In this document: piece by piece, positions 23,101-64,000 of the stretch | How positions within the stretch are numbered: the first letter of the stretch is position 1 | Layout of the letters: every line of letters starts with the position of its first letter | NCBI RefSeq assembly: GCF_026213295.1 | Contig: NC_079419.1 | Location: forward strand, 19,454,241-19,518,240 | DNA from: Gadus chalcogrammus | Taxonomy: Eukaryota; Chordata; Actinopteri; Gadiformes; Gadidae | Length of the DNA: 64,000 nucleotides | Reading direction: 5' to 3' | Translations under genes and position numbers: made by a program | Notes under the pieces: model-generated | Told to the model about the DNA's origin: nothing | Seen by the model: the letters and a program-made list of their open reading frames with translations, nothing else | The model's database searches: none

Positions 23101-26100
23101 TTACACTTCCAGTCTTTGAAACCGTCTTCTCCAGCTGCCAATTACTTTTGCCCATCTCAAAAAGTACCTAAAAAAAGTAGGACTACCCCAAAAAGCGACA
23201 TTCTCTGCCAAATAAGAAACAATAGGGGAGATTCCAGTGAGAGAGGCTACACGGTCACCCGTGACGAGTTGAGCGAACCACCACGGGAAGGGCACAAAAT
23301 GTAAAAGTAGCCGACGTTCATTCCTTTGCATATAAACGGACCTGCATCTTAAATGAAAAGCAGTGACATGTGACGCCGAGGAAGCAAACTGTTACTGAAA
23401 CGGAAGAAACCTGCTGCAAAACATTATCACAGTATTTCCTTTGGATGGTGATGTGGTGGGGGGAAGCGGTTTGGTAAACGCGTCTTGAGGGTGGAGTGGG
23501 AGACGAGCGGCCACGGTGGCTGGACGTCTTGAGCGAACACACCGCCGGTGCTCTGTCGTGGATCTCTACATGATGGTGGTGGGGAAGGGAGGGAAGACAC
23601 GGTCGTACGGTCGACCCTCCTGTTATTCACGTTAAGTCGGTTTGTTTTCCTCCCAAACGGATTTGAGATACGGAACGGGAAAAGGTAACGTCACCATCCG
23701 ACCTATGTGAATTATATAGCAAATTATTACGACATTGTTTCTTTAGCAGTCGACAACGATGGTTAACCAACAGTCGGGTTTTTCATGTGAACGGGAATGC
23801 AGCCTAGCGTTTTGAACGACGACCGAAAAGATGATGCGGTTATTTTTTTCTGTGCAATGTAATGTATGGCTATATCTGCGTGTGAAACGTTTGGTCAATC
23901 ATATAACGCTACTGGACCACCACCTCTGGCCACATTTCCATTGACTGTAGCTCGACGCAGGCCTGCCGAGGAGACCTAGACCTGGCCTACTAACACGCTA
24001 CCGCTAGCTCAGCGAAAGTCGCCATAGGGTTTTTTATACACTAGTGTTGTTCTAATATGCTCTGCTTGTCTGTTTCCTACATACATTTGTTTTCCACTTA
24101 ACTCAGACCGTATCACAGCGCGGATAAACCACTAAACTACCATGTAGCAGTCGTACTCGAGTCTAGCATTGAATTATGGGACAGCCGATTTCCGTTATTT
24201 CCTCTGTTAGCTGCTAAATTAGCCCTTCATCTTTGGTCCGTTATTAAACTGAACAAACGAAAAACGAGTCAAACTCATGTCATATTAAGAATTTTCCCAG
24301 ATTAATGAGATGTTGGTTTTGGGTTTTGGCAATCCTCTGGTTCGAATGAGCATATACCTGGTGGTGGACACATTGTTTAGTGTGGTCCTCGTCCAGCCTC
24401 AGTCTACTGTTCATCATTATTAGCTGTACGCTACCTTTCTCATGGTGACATGTATTGAGTTGCTAAAGTCCTTGATGTTGACGTCATGATTCGGCTACAC
24501 TTTTGTCCTGTCTCATCCTTGACCCCTTCAAGATGCAACCTAAGAAAGCAGCATATAGTTGTATACATTACACACAGAGGCTGAGGTGGTTTGCCCACTA
24601 TATTTTCTTATTGTGTTGAGCAGTTATCAATAATAATAATAATAAAGTTCCAGGTATAAAGTCCCAATATCCAATAATGTTTCATTTTTCATGGGCTATG
24701 AAGCCTACATGTTTTGAAATGTATGTATTTAATTCTAAACGTTAAACCTGGATTAATAGTGATCCAATCCATCCATTCCTTTATTATTATAGACCCTAAT
24801 TTGCTCTTGCTCCGAGCTGTTCTCAGAATGTGTTTTACATTTACACAAATTCTTTATGACATGCTCTGTTCCAACAAGCCCTGCCTGACATTTGGTACCT
24901 TTTGGGTTTTTCCTGTGTGTGGTTATCAAGATGCAGTGAAATAGTGGCAACGATAGCAGAAATCGTAGCCTGTTTTTAATGACAATATGCTTTAATTAGA
25001 CCGTCTATGTCCCATATTGTGTCTATTTGGAGTGTTATAATTCATAAGTTAGTAATTAAGTTGGTTTCCTATCTCTACATTCACATATTCTTATGTCGAT
25101 TTGACAAAGTTACAGTTCAGACCAAGGGATTTAAGTCTAACTACAACTATGGAACACTGGCCACCCATTAGTGTTAATATTGTCTTTAGTCTGTGCGCTT
25201 TCTTAAATTAAATGCTACAGCACTTCAGAGTGATGATGGTTTCTAGTTAGTGTTCAATGTCCAGCAGTAATGGTTGACTTCCTGAGTGTACCATTGGCTA
25301 GCCATTCATTAGCTCAATGTTCATTTGAGGTGCCTCAAGGGATGTGTGGTACTAGGTCAGGTTGGCTTAGCTCAGGAGGTAGAGCAGTTGTCTTCTAACC
25401 CTGAGCAAGACACGTAACCGTAACTGCTCCTGACAAGCTGGCTGTCGCCTTGCATGATTGACTCTGCCTCGGGTTTGTCAATATATGTATTAACCGATTT
25501 AAGTCGCTTTAGATAAAAGCGTCTGCCAAATGCCCTAATTGTAATTTTAATTGTACTGGGTTCAGATTGTTTTGCATCTCTCTTGTATTAATCCAAATTG
25601 ACTTGCAGCTATCTACATTTTCCAAAGATGCCAAGATTCAAATTCAGAACTGCATCACTGACTGTGCTTCACCCTAACAAGTAGTTTAGAGCGACATGTT
25701 CCTTTTTATGGAGTTAAAAAATATAATTGTCATGAATCGAAAATCTCTTTCAACACACATAAGTATACTTTTCAGAATGAATGGTTTTGCAGTCACTGAT
25801 CTAAAAGGCCGGTCCCTGTAGTGTTTGATGTGTTTGGTGTCGTCCACCACCAGGGTTTCCACAGCACTTTACAGCTTAGGCGGCCCCCCGTACAACACAC
25901 GCCTGCAGCCTTAACTTCGTCGTCATAAAAAGAAAACGTTGGCTTTGAATAATTTAAAAGTTAAAATTGCACAAATTCTCTAACTGTTCTTGATTCAGTT
26001 GTTATTTTGAATGTTGTTTAGAACTTTTCTTTTAAATATTTGTAAAGTTCAAATTGCACAAATTCTTTGACTGTTATTTTGACAATTTTTTAGCGGCCTG

Positions 26101-26188
26101 ACGGCAAACCCCACCACCTTAACTAACACATATTCTGCAGGAAAGCCTGACCACCATCATCATCATCCTTATCATCTGGTCTTCACAG
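23101..26188 (+). other. Region upstream of st3gal3 coding start, possible promoter and noncoding exon
   Basis: The sequence around 23,230-23,700 is richer in CpG than its surroundings and has a plausible splice donor acgggaaaag/gtaacg near 23684; a perfect CRE palindrome TGACGTCA is at 24479-24486. Together these suggest the first noncoding exon and promoter of st3gal3 but this is inference. The rest is AT-rich with one SINE (25363-25545). Confidence 0.3.
25363..25545 (+). mobile_element. tRNA-derived SINE copy with internal deletion
   Basis: Starts ggcttagctcaggaggtaga, a tRNA-like box A; continues ccctgagcaagacacgtaac and gacaagctggctgtcgcctt, and ends with the tail tcgctttagataaaagcgtc then tgccaaatgccctaa, frequent in fish SINEs. 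The part that should carry box B is missing compared with the copy at 41660-41760. Confidence 0.8.
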
Positions 26189-26230
26189 GTGACGGGTTCG
26201 GCTGGTGCCATGTGAATAACTGAAAACACC

Positions 26231-60308
<34,078 letters not shown>

Positions 60309-61069
60309 CTGCACACCCTCGCTCACAGAGGTGTTGCCTGCCTTTCCCTCAAAGACCACGCCAAATGGCATGCTGGGAAATGGAGTCAGAATGGGGAGAA
60401 TGGACCTTCCCCCATCATACTCCTCCTCTTCCTCCTACCCCACCTATCCCCCCCGTCCCCCCCCCACATCCCCCGCTCCCTCTGCGGAGATCTTGGGGTA
60501 GAGGAGGCGAGCTCACCGGCTGAGTTCCTATCAAAGCAAGGAATATGATCTCAAGGCAGATTAGCAAACACAACGGATCAAGTGGGAGCATTTAGGGGAC
60601 ATATGCACACACGTGCCTTCTGAACCAAAGGCTCCTGGCAGTCGGGGAGAACATCTCCCTGCTCCCTGACCTGACGGAACAGGACCCACCTGGGTCCACC
60701 TAGGAGGGTCTCTACCTGGACACCATCCCCGCCCCCCACAATCACATGACTCGACGACGAGGTGGCCTCACAGCGGCTCTAGAGCCGGGGTAACGGCTCA
60801 CACCGACACGCTGCCTTCGGATGGAAGGGAAGACGAACATACACAGGGAGAGAGAGAGAGCGGGAGAGAGACAGCCACGGACAGCCAGGGGAGGATTCAG
60901 CGGATCAGCTGTGCCAAACGTACCTCGTACAAAAAAGGGAGAGGCCCACCCCAACCGCCCCCTCTCTTCCCCCCCCCCCCCCCCCCATGCTGCCTGAATG
61001 TATTCCCGTCCCATACTGGAACTGTCAAACACGTGCACTGGGCTGCGCAGATTCCACCCACCTGTGCTT

Positions 61070-61163
61070 TCTCTCTCTCCCTCTCTTCCCCCCTCTCTCT
61101 CTCCCTCTCTTCCCCCCTCTCTTTCTCTCTCTCCCTCTCTTCCCCCCTCTCTTTCTCCTTCTC
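61070..61163. repeat. CT-rich tandem repeat (ctctctctccctctcttccccc)
   Basis: About 4 copies of a 22-24-base unit ctctctccctctcttccccc with variable ctttctc insertions, in the 3' UTR. Confidence 0.85.
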
Positions 61164-61482
61164 TGCACGGGTGTGTTCCTCGGCAGTATTCACCTCCGAT
61201 AGGAATATTATCATTTCTACTCCCCGCTCACTCCTCTGTTGGGCTGCCTGTGGCTCGCTGCGTACCTGCGGTGGCTACCTGGGTCCAAGCGCCACCCAAA
61301 GGGGCCAAAGGTTGAGATTTACTTTCTAATCATCCTGAATGACGGGGAAAATATCAAGGGTTTATGATTTATTTTAAGTATTTATTTCAGGTGACACGCG
61401 TTTTAAGAAAAGTTCCTGGGTTCCGGTGATGGGCTGGTCTGATATTTTTATTTTTAATTGTTTTTTATTTTACACATTTTAC

Positions 61483-61488
61483 AATAAA
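61483..61488 (+). terminator. Alternative polyadenylation signal AATAAA (proximal, st3gal3)
   Basis: Canonical hexamer about 1.2 kb after the stop codon, in a T-rich context; would give a 3' UTR lacking the inverted repeat at 62271-62366. Confidence 0.35.
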
Positions 61489-62270
61489 GGCTTTTGTCTC
61501 TCTTCCAAGTGTGCTAAAATGTGCTTCCTACAAGACATCATCTGTGTGGGCGTAGCATCAGCAGTGTTCCCACTAAATCTACAGATACATCTCATTGTTC
61601 GCTTTAATTGACAGGATGTTTTAATTAGTGTTTTCATGGGGCCTCTTTTTAATTTTCCGCTTCGCAGGGACATTGTGCTCGCACGGCTCTTGTTTGTCAC
61701 GAGCTGGGCGCTTTTTTTAAGTGATTCCTCAAATGGGGCAAGAACCAAATTACAGCGTTGTTAAACTTTCTGGTTATTGTAAAAGTGGAGAACCTTTGCA
61801 GGCATGCTCCGGGCCCACTTCTGCAGAATCATCTGCTTTTATCTTTTGCGCGGAGAAAAGTTTTGTTGTTGGCAGGAGGCATAGGCAGATTAAAAAGGTT
61901 GCAAATGTTCAAGTGGAAATCGTCTCTGGGATTATTTGAAGAATACCGTGGTAAACATTTCAGTATTTAAAGCGTTGCTTTGTCGTCACAAGTGTCCAGT
62001 ATTACTCAACCCTCCTTGCCGCCTCTCTCTCGGCTCCCAACAACCAATTCAGGAATGTCTACATGCTTGCTTGTCATTTTATGTCATTATCAGCTTTACA
62101 TGGTGGTGGTGCTTTTTTATATGCTTTGCCAAAGCCAAGGCTTGTTTTTGTCTATTCTTCCTGTTTGTCGTTTGTCAATGATTTTGTTTCCACTGCCTTC
62201 TTCTGTAGACTACATATTCCTATTAAAACACACACGCACACACACTTCCAGCCCTCACTATGGGTTAGTA

Positions 62271-62366
62271 GGCCTTATTCCGCTAGCGGACATCTTAGTG
62301 CTAACATTTATAGCGTTCTATGTTTCTAGCGTTAAGAAACAAGATGGCTGCTAGTGGAATACGGCC
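62271..62366. repeat. Inverted repeat in st3gal3 3' UTR (MITE-like)
   Basis: Left arm ggccttattccgctagcgga + catctt (62271-62296) is inverse of aagatggctgctagtggaat + acggcc (62341-62366), about 22 of 26 positions pairing, with a 44-base loop. Looks like the end structure of a small mobile element; family unknown. Confidence 0.8.
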
Positions 62367-63116
62367 CAAGGCTGCGCCTTCTTTTCTAATTTTAAACAAC
62401 AGACACATCACAAGGCCTTTATGTCCATCTTACAGCTTTGTACGTTGAATCCGTTTTGTTACCGTTCAGGTGAAATAAGTGTCTGATTCATTTGTGGCAC
62501 CACCTTCAGACTGCCTGAACTACTGGGTTTAACAAGGACTGCTCAAGCTATGGTACAGCGGACAACCTTCTCAATATATTGCACTAAGAGAAGAGAAATG
62601 TTGGGCTGAAGGATGTTGGTTAATAAACACTTCAGTTAAATAACCATTGTTACATAGATATATATATAGATGTGTTGTGTATATATAAATAGTTGACACA
62701 TCGCCCTTTATTATTCCTATGTGGGGAACAATCAACTGTAAAAAGACAAATCACCTGGTACCATCGACTTCTCAACAGAAACTTGGAGACCAAACAGAGT
62801 TGTCGGCTGGTTTAAGCTCTCATTTTCCTAATGTGTCATGAATGCTGTACTGAACTGGATAACCAATCCTCCATCTTCTCTTTATATCAACCCTGTCATT
62901 TCAAGCAGAATGTATTTCCCTTCACTGACAAGTCAACTCCATTTGAACTCCACTACTGGAAATCTGCCGACAACGGATCAAAATTGCAAGCGTTATTTTT
63001 TTGTATTTTATTTTTTTAAATATATATAGGCATATATATGTATATGTATATATATTGGATGTATACATATTTATATATATATAGCTATAAAATTGCTTTG
63101 TTCTTTTCGGCTACTG

Positions 63117-63122
63117 AATAAA
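63117..63122 (+). terminator. Polyadenylation signal AATAAA (distal, st3gal3)
   Basis: AATAAA followed within 30 bases by tgtgcacgtttggta, a GT-rich downstream element. Best-formed 3' end signal after the gene. Confidence 0.5.
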
Positions 63123-63140
63123 TTGAGTTTGTAAATGATT

Positions 63141-64000
63141 TCCTGTGCACGTTTGGTATTTTCTCTTCGTTTTGTCCGAACCGTGACCATCTGATGTCAC
63201 TGATGTGTTGATAGTCCCAAGAGAATACCCTCCTCTGTACGTCGTTCCAGGAGCAAAGTCATGTCAAAACCCCTTCAGTGGATTGCAGGTTCAACTGAAA
63301 AGGGGAGCGATGGCCTCCTATATAAAGCCCCTTACGTCACGCGACAGCCCCAGTCCAGAGACGGAGCAGAGGGATTTCCTCTCCCGTTGTACTGTATCCG
63401 ACCTCAGCAGACAGGGGGAAACCATTTCTCTGTCCCCTCCGTTCGGCAGGCTTCCTCTCCTAATGTACTCCAGTTTTTTTTCCTCCCGTGTGTTTATCTC
63501 ATATCTTCAGGAGTCCCCCCTCACTCCCCCCCTCGCTCCGTCCTTTCATCCCAGGTCTCGTCCAGCTCCCCTCTCTGCTCATTCATGCTTCAGTCTCTGT
63601 GTACGTTCCTGTCTCTACCTGCCAGTGTCTGATGAGGCTCTGGTTTCATCACCGTATCCCTAAGGGGCCCCGGTGCGCTCGTACTTTCCCCCCGCTCTCT
63701 CACTCATAAGAGAGATGGGACAAAAAGAGGCCGACGTTGAAAGAGAATAGCGAAAAACAAAGTGAGATGTGTGCTCCAACGGTGATTCCACCCTTCAGTG
63801 GTTCTCGGCCCAACTCGTAGGCTACTGGGTCTGCTTCGTAACTGATGTCAACGCACCTCAAGAGAGACAGGGAGATAGAGATAGACATAAGAAGAGCCAG
63901 AGAGAGGTGCAGCAGGAGGAAACAATGAGGGGAACCAAATGCAGCCGTGTTCAGTCCCCTTAGTATGCTGCCGAGGATGAGGGAGGCGGGCGAGCGTGAG
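63141..64000. other. Sequence after st3gal3
   Basis: Only the TATA candidate is notable. A frame of about 150 codons at 63205-63663 is rich in Ser/Pro because of a CT-rich stretch and matches no family I know. Confidence 0.5.
63319..63370 (+). promoter_or_regulatory. TATA-containing promoter candidate downstream of st3gal3
   Basis: TATATAAA at 63319-63326, followed by ttacgtcac (CRE-like) and, at the expected start distance, ccagtccagagacgg. Could drive a gene to the right of the window. The ~600 bases after it contain CT-rich sequence and no identifiable coding exon. Confidence 0.25.

Larger units (their letters stand above)
60309..63140 (+). other. st3gal3: st3gal3 3' UTR (likely extent)
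   Basis: About 2.8 kb from the TGA to a canonical AATAAA at 63117-63122 followed by a GT-rich stretch. Earlier AATAAA hexamers at 61483-61488 and 62622-62627 may give shorter forms. Contents: C-runs near 60450-60470 and 60969-60987, a CT-rich block at 61070-61163, a 26-bp inverted repeat at 62271-62366 and AT-rich tracts at 62655-62690 and 63005-63085. No reading frame here resembles a known protein. Extent is inferred from signals only. Confidence 0.5.

Noticed and set aside
25363..25400. Functional tRNA gene
   Set aside because: Box A-like start is part of a SINE; no acceptor stem or complete cloverleaf, and the box B part is deleted.
63205..63663. 152-codon frame after st3gal3
   Set aside because: Ser/Pro-rich reading of CT-rich sequence; no recognised domain or splice support.

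Overview
The window is eukaryotic nuclear DNA, almost certainly from a teleost fish. Support comes from spliced vertebrate genes with canonical GT/AG junctions, fish-type DNA transposons (Tc1/mariner, several hAT-like elements), a tRNA-derived SINE whose tail is common in fish genomes, and very long (TG)n microsatellites. No prokaryotic, viral or CRISPR feature was seen. Assignments rest on protein families recalled from general knowledge; no search was run.

Two protein-coding genes lie on the + strand, in the order known from vertebrates (KDM4A next to ST3GAL3). (1) Positions 1 to about 13,060 hold the 3' part of a kdm4a-type histone lysine demethylase: five coding exons (2799-2990, 6671-6841, 8041-8160, 12049-12141, 12616-12753) encode the last 237 residues, i.e. 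the second PHD zinc module, the tandem tudor reader and the conserved C-terminus. The JmjN/JmjC catalytic part lies left of the window. Its introns are full of mobile DNA: a Russian-doll cluster at 3521-5874, a nested pair near 6968-7830, a pogo/Tigger-like remnant near 8420-8870, a nearly intact Tc1 copy at 9166-10503 and a 29-bp minisatellite at 10861-11590.

(2) Roughly 13,060-26,190 is intergenic or holds the untranslated 5' part and promoter of the next gene; I see no convincing coding exon in it. (3) Positions 26,189 to about 63,140 hold a complete coding set for an st3gal3-type beta-galactoside alpha-2,3-sialyltransferase: twelve coding exons whose phases all agree and give a 398-residue type II Golgi enzyme with sialylmotifs L, S, III and VS intact. 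The 3' UTR is about 2.8 kb. (4) The last 0.9 kb has a TATA-like promoter candidate but no recognisable exon.

The two genes do not form a pathway: one reads and edits chromatin, the other caps glycans in the Golgi. The most notable structure outside the genes is the stack of transposons in kdm4a intron 1, including two insertions at the same 8-bp site, and the tight placement of long TG repeats against splice sites in both genes. I did not find evidence for a wholly new biological system.
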